Of a stretch of 64,000 nucleotides of DNA, positions 1 through 8,456 are shown in pieces (positions within the stretch are counted from its first letter, which is position 1; every line of letters begins with the position of its first letter). This stretch comes from Candidatus Saccharimonadales bacterium. Its GTDB lineage: Bacteria; Patescibacteriota; Saccharimonadia; Saccharimonadales; Saccharimonadaceae. Under the pieces are notes generated by a model. The model worked only from the letters and a program-made list of their open reading frames with translations. It was not told the DNA's origin and searched no databases. Where the stretch lies: NCBI GenBank assembly GCA_035697325.1, contig DASSDB010000004.1, positions 186,001-250,000 of the forward strand. The letters run 5' to 3'. The position numbers and the translations under genes were made by a program.

Positions 1-165
1 TGGCTTTTAGAAACCAGCCTACCGATTGTATGGATAGAGAACAATCCTGAATCAGCCGAGAAAACGATTAGCGACACGCTTGACGCGGTCCTATATAATA
101 AAGCCAATGCCGGAGGGAGAGAACTAGCAAAGGCGATGCTAAAAAAAGCTAAGGAACTTATATGA
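1..165 (+). CDS. C-terminal end of an unidentified protein (5' truncated by window)
   Basis: Frame 1 is open from the first base to the TGA at 163-165, giving 54 residues of a C-terminus that ends in a lysine-rich helix. The stop overlaps the next start in an ATGA arrangement, so it is the upstream member of a translationally coupled operon with a Nudix hydrolase, a MazG-like enzyme and a HAD phosphatase. The alternating beta and alpha pattern would suit a nucleotide-kinase-type fold, but no motif is visible and the function is unknown. Confidence 0.6.
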   Translation, partial: WLLETSLPIVWIENNPESAEKTISDTLDAVLYNKANAGGRELAKAMLKKAKELI

Positions 166-668
166 CCGAAAAAGTATGCACGTTATTGTTTTTGCGCCGC
201 GACGATGAAATATTACTCGCCATGAAAAAGCGTGGTTTTGGATCAAATAGATACAACGGCGTCGGAGGCAAGATTGAACCTGGAGAAACTATCGAACAGG
301 CACTTGAGCGTGAATGCCAGGAAGAAATCGGCGTGACACCGCTCCATTACTGGAAAGTTGCCGAGCACGACTTCATGCAAAAGGAAGGCAACATGCCATG
401 GCGAATGTATGTTCATGCCTACCTTTGTGATAAATGGGAAGGTGAGCCTATCGAAACCGACGAGATGGCGCCGGAATGGTTCAAAATACAGGACATCCCT
501 TATGATGCCATGTGGCAAGATGACGAATACTGGCTCCCGCAAGTACTTGCCGGTGATAAGGTAAGCGGAGAGTATACATTTGACGAAAATGACCGGATGC
601 TCACACACGATATCCATGTTGTTGAAACACTGCCGGGAATTATCCCCTCAAGCCCAAAGAAAGGATAG
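162..668 (+). CDS. MTH1/NUDT1-type Nudix hydrolase (oxidised purine nucleotide sanitation)
   Basis: The 168-aa protein has a perfect Nudix box from G36 to V58, with E42, R50, E51, E54, E55 and G57 in the canonical spacing that binds Mg2+. Beyond the box it keeps features of the MTH1 substrate pocket: an asparagine at 32 in a GFGSNRYNG stretch and a W118-x-D120-D121 element followed by a YW pair. The family hydrolyses oxidised purine dNTPs such as 8-oxo-dGTP to the monophosphate, keeping them out of DNA. The start overlaps the upstream stop (ATGA), and the MazG-like gene begins four bases after its stop, so all three are one operon. Specificity is inferred from the MTH1-like pocket; other oxidised or methylated purine nucleotides are possible. 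Confidence 0.88.
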   Translation: MTEKVCTLLFLRRDDEILLAMKKRGFGSNRYNGVGGKIEPGETIEQALERECQEEIGVTPLHYWKVAEHDFMQKEGNMPWRMYVHAYLCDKWEGEPIETDEMAPEWFKIQDIPYDAMWQDDEYWLPQVLAGDKVSGEYTFDENDRMLTHDIHVVETLPGIIPSSPKKG

Positions 669-672
669 GATC

Positions 673-1065
673 ATGTCAAAAGCACCAGCCCAACAAGAAA
701 TAAGCCTCGAAACACTCAATCAGATTATCTGGAAGCATCTTGAGGCACGAGATTGGCACCGCAACAAAAGTCGCGGCCTTGCTATTTCACTCGCACTCGA
801 AGCTAATGAGCTGCTTGAGCATTACCAATGGGGGGAAGAACCCGTAGGGGGCAGGGATGCGATAGCCGAAGAGCTTGCCGATGTTCTTATTTATGCTTTC
901 CAAATCGCTCAGCAAAACGATATTGATATTGCCGACCATATTAAGAAAAAGCTCGAAAAAGCTGCCGCAAAGTACCCAGCAGAAGCGTTTAAGGGCAAGT
1001 TAGGCAAAGAACACAGTGACGCATGGTTCAAACATAAAATGGACTACAAAAAGAAGGGGCTCTAG
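673..1065 (+). CDS. MazG-like / DCTPP1-type nucleotide pyrophosphohydrolase
   Basis: The 130-aa all-alpha protein carries the MazG signature: an E43-x-x-E46 pair and a later E67-x-x-D70 pair that together bind Mg2+. The spacing, the short single-domain size and the QW residues after the first helix pair fit the dCTP pyrophosphatase (RS21-C6/DCTPP1) subgroup, which hydrolyses dCTP and modified dCTPs. I chose the ATG at 673, preceded by AGGATAGG-like sequence, because 31 residues of the longer open frame overlap the Nudix gene and lack family similarity. The position between a dNTP-sanitising Nudix and a HAD phosphatase supports a pool-cleaning role. Confidence 0.82.
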   Translation: MSKAPAQQEISLETLNQIIWKHLEARDWHRNKSRGLAISLALEANELLEHYQWGEEPVGGRDAIAEELADVLIYAFQIAQQNDIDIADHIKKKLEKAAAKYPAEAFKGKLGKEHSDAWFKHKMDYKKKGL

Positions 1066-1800
1066 ATGAAAAAGTTCGCCGTTTTTGATATCGACGGAAC
1101 TATTTTTCGCTGGCAGCTTTTTAGCGAGATCGTTTTTGAACTAATCAACAACGGTTACATCCCTAAAAGCGCAAAGGAAAATATCGATGCAAAGATGGCA
1201 CAATGGCGCAGCCGGCTGCATGCACACTCGTTTCATGATTACGAAGTCGCTATCATCGAAGCCTTCTTTCCGTATGTAAAGAATCTACCCGTAGCGAGCA
1301 TAGAAGAAGCTGCCGAAGCGGTGATCGCACGAAGCGGAACCCATGTCTATATGTACACACGAGATCTCACAAAGCGTCTGAAAGATGAAGGTTATACGCT
1401 CGTTGCCATCTCCGGATCACAAGATGAAATCGTACAAAAATTCGCTCAGCTTTGGCACTTCGACATCGCTATAGGCCAAGTTCATGACTCTGAAAACGAT
1501 ATTTACACAGGAACAATTCCCGGCAACAAACTGCTCGTTTTACAAAAAGGAGACGTGCTAAAAGACATCGTTAAAAACCATGGGTTAGACTGGAAAGAAA
1601 GCGTGGCAGTCGGTGATTCAAGAAGCGACATCGCAATGCTTGAGCTGGTAGAAAATCCAATCGCTTTCAACCCAAATGACGACCTTTTCAGTGCTGCCCA
1701 AAAACACGGCTGGAAGATTGTTATAGAACGAAAAAACATGATTTACGAACTGGAGCCTAAAGATGGAACATACGTATTGGCGAGTGCAAGTACCCGATAA
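1066..1800 (+). CDS. HAD-superfamily phosphatase (SerB-like subfamily IB)
   Basis: The 244-aa protein begins with the HAD nucleophile motif FDIDGT (D8 and D10). It has a motif II serine in AISGSQ and a motif III/IV module with a lysine followed by GDSRSDIAML. The helical cap between motifs I and II is the size seen in the SerB/HAD-IB group, which acts on small phosphomonoesters; the exact substrate cannot be told. The start codon follows the upstream TAG with no gap, and its 3' end overlaps the next gene by 38 bp, so it is co-translated with the nucleotide-sanitation genes and may dephosphorylate their products. Confidence 0.82.
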   Translation: MKKFAVFDIDGTIFRWQLFSEIVFELINNGYIPKSAKENIDAKMAQWRSRLHAHSFHDYEVAIIEAFFPYVKNLPVASIEEAAEAVIARSGTHVYMYTRDLTKRLKDEGYTLVAISGSQDEIVQKFAQLWHFDIAIGQVHDSENDIYTGTIPGNKLLVLQKGDVLKDIVKNHGLDWKESVAVGDSRSDIAMLELVENPIAFNPNDDLFSAAQKHGWKIVIERKNMIYELEPKDGTYVLASASTR

Positions 1801-2554
1801 ACCTCTGTTTCCTGATGTAGAATGGAGCAAACCAGAGCAACGCTCTCAGGCGGGGCGTCTTGGCATTATCGGCGGAAATAAGCTTGGCTTCGCCGGTGTT
1901 GCGGAAAGCTACAGCACTGCACTTCAAAGCGGAGTAGGGCAAGTACGGACACTTCTTCCTGATGCTCTGCGCAAAACGATCCCAACTTCAATTACGGACA
2001 CTACTTTTGCTCCAAGTAATCCATCAGGTAGCCTTTCTAAGGAAGCCTTTGGAGACATGCAAGCGCTTGGCGCATGGGCCCACCATATTCTGCTTGTCGG
2101 TGATGCGGGCAGGAATAGTGAAACGGCAGTGCTTTACGAAAACTTCATCCAAGATTATAGTGGGCAACTCACACTCACAAGAGATGCGATTGATCTAATA
2201 AAAAATGGTGCCACGCTCCTCGTCGAGCGTCCGGATACGCTTTTGGTAGTATCGTTTGCACAACTACAAAAACTCTTTCAAAGCGTTTACTATCCAAAGA
2301 TATTGACTTTCAGTATGCAACTGAATAGCCTCGTAGAGGCTCTTCACAAATTTACCATTACTTACCCGGTAGGAATCGCAGTACTTCATAAAGATTACCT
2401 CCTCGTGGCCGCAAAGGGAGAAGTAGTCTCTACTTTATGGCAAAATCCTATGGCTATTTGGCGGGGTCAGACTGCTACAAAAGCAGCCTGTTATTGGTTA
2501 TGGAATCCTGGTCAGCTAGTCAAGAGCGTTTCTGCCAGTCTGGTTAGTAAATAG
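1763..2554 (+). CDS. YjeF C-terminal-like / ribokinase-fold protein
   Basis: The 263-aa protein starts at an ATG seven bases after a GGAG inside the 3' end of the HAD gene (38-bp overlap). Residues around 32-60 read GRLGIIGGNKLGFAG, then an alanine-rich helix and VGQVRTLLP, the layout of the N-terminal Rossmann half of ADP-dependent NAD(P)H-hydrate dehydratase. That enzyme repairs hydrated NADH. The C-terminal half has an A/T-K-A helix like the end of these enzymes, but I do not see the clean ATP-binding GTGD motif, so activity is uncertain. A metabolite-repair role would fit the operon. It ends 11 bp inside the convergent prepilin gene. Confidence 0.55.
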   Translation: MEHTYWRVQVPDKPLFPDVEWSKPEQRSQAGRLGIIGGNKLGFAGVAESYSTALQSGVGQVRTLLPDALRKTIPTSITDTTFAPSNPSGSLSKEAFGDMQALGAWAHHILLVGDAGRNSETAVLYENFIQDYSGQLTLTRDAIDLIKNGATLLVERPDTLLVVSFAQLQKLFQSVYYPKILTFSMQLNSLVEALHKFTITYPVGIAVLHKDYLLVAAKGEVVSTLWQNPMAIWRGQTATKAACYWLWNPGQLVKSVSASLVSK

Positions 2555-4466
2555 TTTCCTGGCGAGGAATCTTCACCTCTACAGGAGTGCTCCTATCGGT
2601 TGTCGTACCATCTCCAAGCTGACCGTTATTGTTACGACCCATAGCATACAGTTTTCCATTATCGCCCAAAATAAAGGCTGTATACTCGTCACCATTTGCG
2701 AGCGCGGTTGCCTTTACGCCAGCTGGAAGTTGCACTTTGGCTGGACTTGGATTACATGCTTGTAGTGGGGCACCTGTGCCTAATTTTCCGTAAGTATTGT
2801 CTCCCATGGCATAGACATTTCCAGCCGTCGTGATGTACATGGCTGAATTCATCTGATATGTAGCCTCGCTATTCATACTATAAAGAGCTGTCTCGCCGCT
2901 AAAGTTAAGCATGCCAGACCAACTTGGTATTCGCGTACAACTACCCGTGCCAAGTTCGCCGAACGAATTGCTTCCCATACACCACACACCACTATCTGGC
3001 GGTAAGCGATCTTTAGCAATTACGCAAACTGCATGTTGGTCGCCACCCTGTTCTCCAAGGCTAAGTGTTCGCCCGAACGCGCCGCTCGTAATACTTCGCG
3101 GAGTTGAGTAACAATTGACGCTGCTACTAACCGCACAAGAACCCGAAAACGCACCATCGTTTGCCGTACCGTAGCCGTTTTGCCCACTCATATAAACAGT
3201 TGCCGAAGGTGGATTATTAACGTTAAAGAAAACTGCCTCTTGAGCCCCATGATACGACAAAACAATGTCCGTCACCGGAGGATTACCTGGTATCTGGGCT
3301 CGCCCAGGAATCGACTTACCGATCCAAACATTGGTTGTAAAGTTTGCCTGACCAAGCTGGCCGTAATTATTATCTCCCGCGCAGTAGGCTTGATCATCTG
3401 ATGCGATAACACAGGTGGTGCGGTCCTGATTAAATATCGACTTCACGGTTAATGAAGATGCCGAACCTGATACCGGTCCGGGGCTCGCAAGATCGAGCCT
3501 AAATTTCACCGGTGAAGTGAAAGGTACGTACGAATTGCTTGTTGTACCAGAGCCAAGCCCGCCACTGTCATTCAAACCTGCGCAGTATGCCTGAAGGTCG
3601 GACGCTTTTACGCACGCGCTATTCTGGCCATAGCCATTTACTCTCATATCCATTGCCGTGAGGCCTGCCGGAAGGCCAAACCGAACCCAGTCGGTTCCTC
3701 CAGTCAACTCCGTACCCCGACAATATGCTTGGTCACCGGTGCTTGTATTTGTAGCAAGAATACACAAAATACTTGCTCCTTGACCGGAATTATACACTTT
3801 TTTTACCTTGCTCACTCCGACAGGAAGGTCAATTTTAACTGGTATGGTTACTGTCGTGCCTAATGTTGTAGGATTACCAAGTTGATAACTCCCATTGTCT
3901 CCCCAGCCATAAAGGGTTCCGTTGGCTGCAAGCATATAGCCATTATGCCCAGCCCCCTTCCAGCCCGCGCCACCAGCAATTTGCGGGGCATCATTATAAC
4001 GAGAATTTTCGGCTGCGACATACGTGTACGTTCGCCATACCTGGTTTGGATCAGATGCACGAGTAAGCTGTACTGTTCCTGTCGAAATGATCCTTAAAGA
4101 GCTGGACACGCCAACCGTAGGGGCGGGCACGCTAAACGTTGATCGGATGTTATTGGCATTTACTATATAAGCACTAATGGGGCTAGCGTCCTCACCATAA
4201 CAGCCTGTATTAGGCTTAAGGGGTGTCGCGTCTGTCCAAGTGGGGGAGTAGTTAAAATACCGAAGGCAGGCACGGGCGGTCGCCAAACCCGATTCTGCCG
4301 CCTCGCGGGCGAGCTGATTGTAGTATTGGTTAGCAAGCGAAGAGGTGACTGAGCCAACTGCCGTTACCGAAGTTACCAAAATCGTTAAAAGAATAACCGA
4401 TGCAATAATAACCGTCGGCAATGCAAACCCTCCGGTCGCTTGGTGCTTGGTAAGCATAGGCTTCAT
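2544..4466 (-). CDS. Prepilin-like surface protein with RCC1/BNR-type repeats
   Basis: From the ATG at 4466 the protein has 640 residues. The N-terminus is a class III (type IV pilin) signal: a short basic leader ending in GG, then FALPT and a hydrophobic helix at about residues 14-36. A helical stretch follows (QYYNQLAREAAESG), as in minor pilins. The rest is a repeat domain with at least six W/M-G-D/S-N-x-x-x-Q/E-L-G units, the hallmark of RCC1/BNR seven-bladed propellers, with many paired cysteines. The usual +5 glutamate of major pilins is threonine, as in some minor pilins. I infer a pilus-tip or surface adhesin. A longer ATG at 4508 adds a non-conserved leader and is less likely. Confidence 0.8.
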   Translation of the reverse strand: MKPMLTKHQATGGFALPTVIIASVILLTILVTSVTAVGSVTSSLANQYYNQLAREAAESGLATARACLRYFNYSPTWTDATPLKPNTGCYGEDASPISAYIVNANNIRSTFSVPAPTVGVSSSLRIISTGTVQLTRASDPNQVWRTYTYVAAENSRYNDAPQIAGGAGWKGAGHNGYMLAANGTLYGWGDNGSYQLGNPTTLGTTVTIPVKIDLPVGVSKVKKVYNSGQGASILCILATNTSTGDQAYCRGTELTGGTDWVRFGLPAGLTAMDMRVNGYGQNSACVKASDLQAYCAGLNDSGGLGSGTTSNSYVPFTSPVKFRLDLASPGPVSGSASSLTVKSIFNQDRTTCVIASDDQAYCAGDNNYGQLGQANFTTNVWIGKSIPGRAQIPGNPPVTDIVLSYHGAQEAVFFNVNNPPSATVYMSGQNGYGTANDGAFSGSCAVSSSVNCYSTPRSITSGAFGRTLSLGEQGGDQHAVCVIAKDRLPPDSGVWCMGSNSFGELGTGSCTRIPSWSGMLNFSGETALYSMNSEATYQMNSAMYITTAGNVYAMGDNTYGKLGTGAPLQACNPSPAKVQLPAGVKATALANGDEYTAFILGDNGKLYAMGRNNNGQLGDGTTTDRSTPVEVKIPRQETIY

Positions 4467-4543
4467 ACTAGATTTATGATAGCACCAAAACAAGGGGAAA
4501 ACCAACAAAAAAGAACAAACTATTTAGAGTTTGCTCCTCTTCT

Positions 4544-4630
4544 TGGTACCGCGAGCCGGACTTGAACCGGCACGAGCTAATGCTCACCAGATTTTGAGTC
4601 TAGCGTGTCTACCAATTCCACCATCGCGGC
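4544..4630 (-). tRNA. tRNA-Leu (anticodon CAA)
   Basis: Read on the minus strand the cloverleaf is complete. The acceptor stem GCCGCGA pairs with TCGCGGT (one G-U), the anticodon stem encloses loop CTCAAAA giving anticodon CAA, there is a long variable arm typical of class II tRNA-Leu, and the T arm contains GGTTCAAGTCC. The 3' CCA is encoded at 4544-4546. It lies alone between the prepilin and sortase genes. Confidence 0.95.
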
Positions 4631-4689
4631 ACGTGTCATGGTAGTTGCTACCAATGTATTGTACAATAGATGTCAGTAGGAATCTATAG

Positions 4690-5925
4690 ATGAGACCAGA
4701 TGATCAAAACAATGGGCGATTGGGCACGCCGTTGGTACCGCAGCGACAACTGCTAAAACCATCTGGCGCCGACCCGCGCGCTCGTACCACCGAAGCAGCC
4801 GCCAATATCGTACGCGGTCAGATTAATTCTATCTATGAGCAGCCTGGGCAATCCCAAGAAGCACAATCTTCTCCCCCCGCTCAACAAATTGCCCCCGATA
4901 CTCAACCTCATCCCTCACAGGGCGAGCAAGCCACCGATCAAAATCCTTATGAGCGTACCCATACTCCCGTCCATCAGGTACAGGCCGACCAGTGGAAGCA
5001 ATACCATAGCGCATGGCAGGATTATTATCAGAAATATTATGAACGCTACTACCTTGGGCAAATCCACGAAGCCAAACAAGCGATCGCAGCCCAAGCTCCG
5101 CAGTCATCACCCGACGCAGACCAAAAACCTCAAACTATTTCTAAGGACGAGGCGATGTACGAGCTCCGCAGCACATTGGTCAATAAACTTCAAACTGGCG
5201 CAAAAAAAGTTCGAGGAAGCAGGCATTTTATTCCTATCGCCGCCGCAGCCTGTGTCATGCTTGTCTTTCTCTTTTTACAATACAACCGGGTATTATTCGC
5301 CAACGTTGAGGCGTACGTAAGTCCGGGCAATATTAACCCAGCAAATATCATCGTAGACCCGGTAACGGAAGTCCCTGTTAGCGCCGACCCTAAACTTATC
5401 ATTCCTAAGATTAACGTTGATGTGCCGGTAGTCTTCGATACTACTCCCGATCAAGCGTCGCAGCTCAAAGCCATGGAAGGTGGTGTGGCATGGTTTGGCA
5501 TTCCAGGCGCGAACAGCAAGCCGGGACAAGTGGGCAATACCGTTCTTTCGGGCCACTCTAGTAATGACGTTGTCGACAGAGGTGACTATAAATTTATCTT
5601 TGCCCGGCTCGAACAGCTAGCGCAGGGTGACACAGTTTATGTCAACTATCAAGGCAAGCGCTACACGTATACCATCACAAAAAAAGAAGTGGTTAAACCC
5701 ACTGAAGTGAGTAAGTTGGTCTACGCAACCGATAAACCTATCCTGACATTGATTACCTGTACACCTCTTGGTACGGCGCTTAATCGCCTCCTTGTCACAG
5801 CCGAGCAGGTAAGCCCCGACCCTAAATCGGCGGCTAAAGCTCCTGATTCATCAGGCGGTAATAGTGCCGTTGATATGCCAGGCAACTCACCCACATTCAT
5901 TCAACGGATATTCGGGCAGAATTAG
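4690..5925 (+). CDS. Sortase family transpeptidase with long N-terminal extension
   Basis: The 411-aa protein has a roughly 180-residue N-terminal region rich in Q, P, S and A, then a membrane helix at about 181-198, then a sortase domain. The catalytic residues are visible: H289 in SGHSSN, C357 in TLITCTP and R366 in NRLLVTA. The TLITCTPxGT...RLLV signature is nearest to class C/D sortases. Sortases cleave LPxTG-like signals and join proteins to the cell wall or to each other. The large cytoplasmic extension is unusual, because typical sortases have a short N-terminus before the helix. Neighbouring surface genes fit a role in surface assembly, but no canonical LPxTG substrate was seen in this window. 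Confidence 0.88.
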   Translation: MRPDDQNNGRLGTPLVPQRQLLKPSGADPRARTTEAAANIVRGQINSIYEQPGQSQEAQSSPPAQQIAPDTQPHPSQGEQATDQNPYERTHTPVHQVQADQWKQYHSAWQDYYQKYYERYYLGQIHEAKQAIAAQAPQSSPDADQKPQTISKDEAMYELRSTLVNKLQTGAKKVRGSRHFIPIAAAACVMLVFLFLQYNRVLFANVEAYVSPGNINPANIIVDPVTEVPVSADPKLIIPKINVDVPVVFDTTPDQASQLKAMEGGVAWFGIPGANSKPGQVGNTVLSGHSSNDVVDRGDYKFIFARLEQLAQGDTVYVNYQGKRYTYTITKKEVVKPTEVSKLVYATDKPILTLITCTPLGTALNRLLVTAEQVSPDPKSAAKAPDSSGGNSAVDMPGNSPTFIQRIFGQN

Positions 5926-5934
5926 AACTGACTA

Positions 5935-7398
5935 TTACGGCAGTACGAGGCGTGCGCGAGTCAGCTGAACGTTGCCTGATTCGCCCGCGGTAAAGGCATA
6001 TACATACGTATCGTCACTACTCAATGTCACCATCGATAAATTAGCCACAGGCATAATGTCGCTCTGATTGGCACCATCAAATTCGTAAAAACGGAGGAGT
6101 CCATCGCGGTTGCTCCAAAGCATATAATTATCCAGCCAAGCCACATTTGATGATACCGGGCCTTCGCCTTTTAGCATCGTTTTACTCAGCTGCTTTAGCT
6201 CGTTGTCGTATACATAAACATCCGCATTTTGCTGAGCAATAACGAATCGGCCGCTCGTTCGGATATCAAGATACTGCGCACCGCCCGGAATTGTAACCGT
6301 TGTTTCACGAGTCAGCTTTGCGGTGTCTTTTTCGTCATCAGGCAGACTACCCCGCAGTATCTCAACGCTATCTCCATGGGCGATTGCAAGATACGGCTCG
6401 TTAAAGTACTTACCGAATGCAATATGAAGAGGTATTTGGCCGTTATCCGTGAAAGATTTAATTGTGCGAGGTTTCTCAGCACCATCTTCATAGTATCCTA
6501 CCGTGCGCGCTCCTGATTGATCGAGGTGTGTCGTATAAAGGATGGTCGAGCGGTCAAAAAGGCTGAACTCCGCTACGTTACTCACCAACGGACGGCTCAT
6601 GGTAGCACCATTGATATCCACTTTTCGGACATCCGTATCGGTCTGAGCATACACTATATTGCTATCGGCATTGCTGAACACAACTTTGGATATAGAGATA
6701 TTCAATAACGCAGTGATGTTTTTAGTGTGCGAAATGTCCTGGGTATCTGCCACGAGCCATTCGATTGTGTCATTCACCACGTGGCGAATAAGCACGAACC
6801 TGCTTGATGGATCCCAGCCATCTAAGATAAACTGTTGGGATTTACCAGCCACAGGGGGGGTAAATGAGCCTTGAGGAAACACCAGCTCTTTTTGTTTTGT
6901 CTCCGCACCCGAGATATCAATGAGATAGAACGCCGGCACACTCGGATCTTCTTTGGCTGCAATAAGTTTTTCGTTCGGGGAAGCAACACTTGAAGTCACC
7001 GTGCTGAAACTCGCGACGTTCTCTTTCTTTAGCTCGCTTGGAATAAGTCGCGCATAGTTGAGCCACAACACCGCACCCGGGGCAAGGTTGACCGTTTTTT
7101 GCCACTGTTTATACCCATTTTTATTCATAGTAAAAAGGTGGCTACCGGCATTGAGAGTGCTCTTGGTTGCCGTAGGAGAGCCAAGGCCAACTCCATCGAT
7201 CGTGACATTCGCCCCGCCAGGCACAGAATCAAACTGGACAAGCCCGCCCTGCTCAATCTGGCCATCGGTACGATTAAACTGGTAGCCTTGGACCACAAAA
7301 AGCAACGCCACCACAAGTCCAACGACAGCAAGCGACATGATCGTATAAATAATGACACGCTGAATCAATTGCTTTCGTTTAGAAGGTTGTTTGTACAT
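5935..7398 (-). CDS. Membrane-anchored PEGA-domain protein with propeller-like C-terminus
   Basis: The 487-aa protein has one membrane helix at about 14-36, then a PEGA domain at about 45-120 (FDSVPGGANVTIDG ... LNAGSHLFTMNKNGYKQW). PEGA domains are small extracellular beta modules associated with S-layer and surface proteins. The remaining ~350 residues are beta-rich with repeated D-x-x-x-V/I-Y and ASPNEK-type turns, which suggests a beta-propeller. A TATAAT-like box lies just upstream on the minus strand, so the message may be nearly leaderless. It is convergent with the sortase gene, with only 9 bp between stops. Confidence 0.72.
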   Translation of the reverse strand: MYKQPSKRKQLIQRVIIYTIMSLAVVGLVVALLFVVQGYQFNRTDGQIEQGGLVQFDSVPGGANVTIDGVGLGSPTATKSTLNAGSHLFTMNKNGYKQWQKTVNLAPGAVLWLNYARLIPSELKKENVASFSTVTSSVASPNEKLIAAKEDPSVPAFYLIDISGAETKQKELVFPQGSFTPPVAGKSQQFILDGWDPSSRFVLIRHVVNDTIEWLVADTQDISHTKNITALLNISISKVVFSNADSNIVYAQTDTDVRKVDINGATMSRPLVSNVAEFSLFDRSTILYTTHLDQSGARTVGYYEDGAEKPRTIKSFTDNGQIPLHIAFGKYFNEPYLAIAHGDSVEILRGSLPDDEKDTAKLTRETTVTIPGGAQYLDIRTSGRFVIAQQNADVYVYDNELKQLSKTMLKGEGPVSSNVAWLDNYMLWSNRDGLLRFYEFDGANQSDIMPVANLSMVTLSSDDTYVYAFTAGESGNVQLTRARLVLP

Positions 7399-7514
7399 TG
7401 CTTTTTATTATAGCAAAACCGCTTGCATATTTTGCTCACGTTACCTACTATAAAAGATATCGGTCTTAAAGATTAAACACCAGGCAGACAAACAAGGGCG
7501 AAATAGGGGATAGT

Positions 7515-8456
7515 ATGAGTCAAAAAACAATCACTATTAACGGTAGGATTTACGATACACACACTGGCATGCCGGTTGATACTCCCGCACCAGATACTGC
7601 TCCTGCACCTGAAAAGGCATCGCCAAAGCGTTCACCACTTCATCATTCGCAGTCTATGCACCAAACAGCCCAAAAGTCCCACACGCTCAATCGCCGAGTA
7701 GTCAAAAAAATAGTCGCAGCTCAGGCTCAGGCACGTGAAGCAAATCAAACTCAAAAAAGCCCGCAAATCACTAAATTCGCCAGCCACCCCAGCGCTGTCA
7801 AGCCCCGCGTCATGTCTGATATCGCCGCAACGACTCACCCCCATGTCGCAAAGGCAAATCAAGCACTGGCTAGCAAAAAGCAAGTAACAGCTTCCGCCCC
7901 TAAACCATCGCATGTCATCAAGGAAGAAGTTATCAAAAATGCGCTTGAAAAAGCTCCAAGCAAAACCGATAAGCAAGTAAAAACGAAGAAATCGCGTAAG
8001 TTTTCGCGCTTTGCAAGTATTACATCGGCAGCCTTTGCATTGCTTCTGCTTGGCGGATATTTTACGTATCTTAATATGCCGAATTTATCGGTGCGCGTCG
8101 CTGCTGCACAGGCTGGTATCAACGCAAGCTATCCAGAGTATCGCCCCGACGGCTACAGCCTTAAAGGTCCTATTGGCTACAGCGATGGCCAAGTGAATAT
8201 GAAGTTTGCCGCCAACGCCGGCCCGCAGAGCTATACTGTTTCAGAACAAAAAAGCGGTTGGGATTCAAGCGCCGTCCTTGATAACTACGTTAAAGAAAAA
8301 GCAGGCGATAACTATATCACCTACAATGAGCGTGGTCTGACTATTTATACTTTTGACGGCAATGCGGCCTGGGTAAATGGTGGCATTCTCTACACAATCT
8401 CTGGCGATGCACCACTTTCAAGCGACCAAATTCGTCGCATAGCAGTTAGTATGTAA
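7515..8456 (+). CDS. Single-pass membrane protein with DUF4367-like extracellular domain
   Basis: The 313-aa protein has a basic, A/K/P/Q-rich cytoplasmic region of about 165 residues, a membrane helix near 171-190, and a compact external domain with the pattern SYPEYRPDGYSLKGPI...YTVSEQKSGWDSSAVLDNYV...LTIYTFDGNAAWVNGGILYTI. That arrangement matches DUF4367/anti-sigma-tail-type domains found in Gram-positive membrane proteins. A GGGGATAGT ribosome-binding region precedes the ATG. The gene is divergent from the PEGA gene. Function unknown; a surface-sensing or envelope role is inferred only from topology. Confidence 0.65.
   Translation: MSQKTITINGRIYDTHTGMPVDTPAPDTAPAPEKASPKRSPLHHSQSMHQTAQKSHTLNRRVVKKIVAAQAQAREANQTQKSPQITKFASHPSAVKPRVMSDIAATTHPHVAKANQALASKKQVTASAPKPSHVIKEEVIKNALEKAPSKTDKQVKTKKSRKFSRFASITSAAFALLLLGGYFTYLNMPNLSVRVAAAQAGINASYPEYRPDGYSLKGPIGYSDGQVNMKFAANAGPQSYTVSEQKSGWDSSAVLDNYVKEKAGDNYITYNERGLTIYTFDGNAAWVNGGILYTISGDAPLSSDQIRRIAVSM

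Noticed and set aside
580-672. 31-residue N-terminal extension of the MazG-like protein
   Set aside because: It lies entirely inside or at the end of the Nudix gene in another frame and has no similarity to the MazG family; the ATG at 673 has a suitable upstream region.
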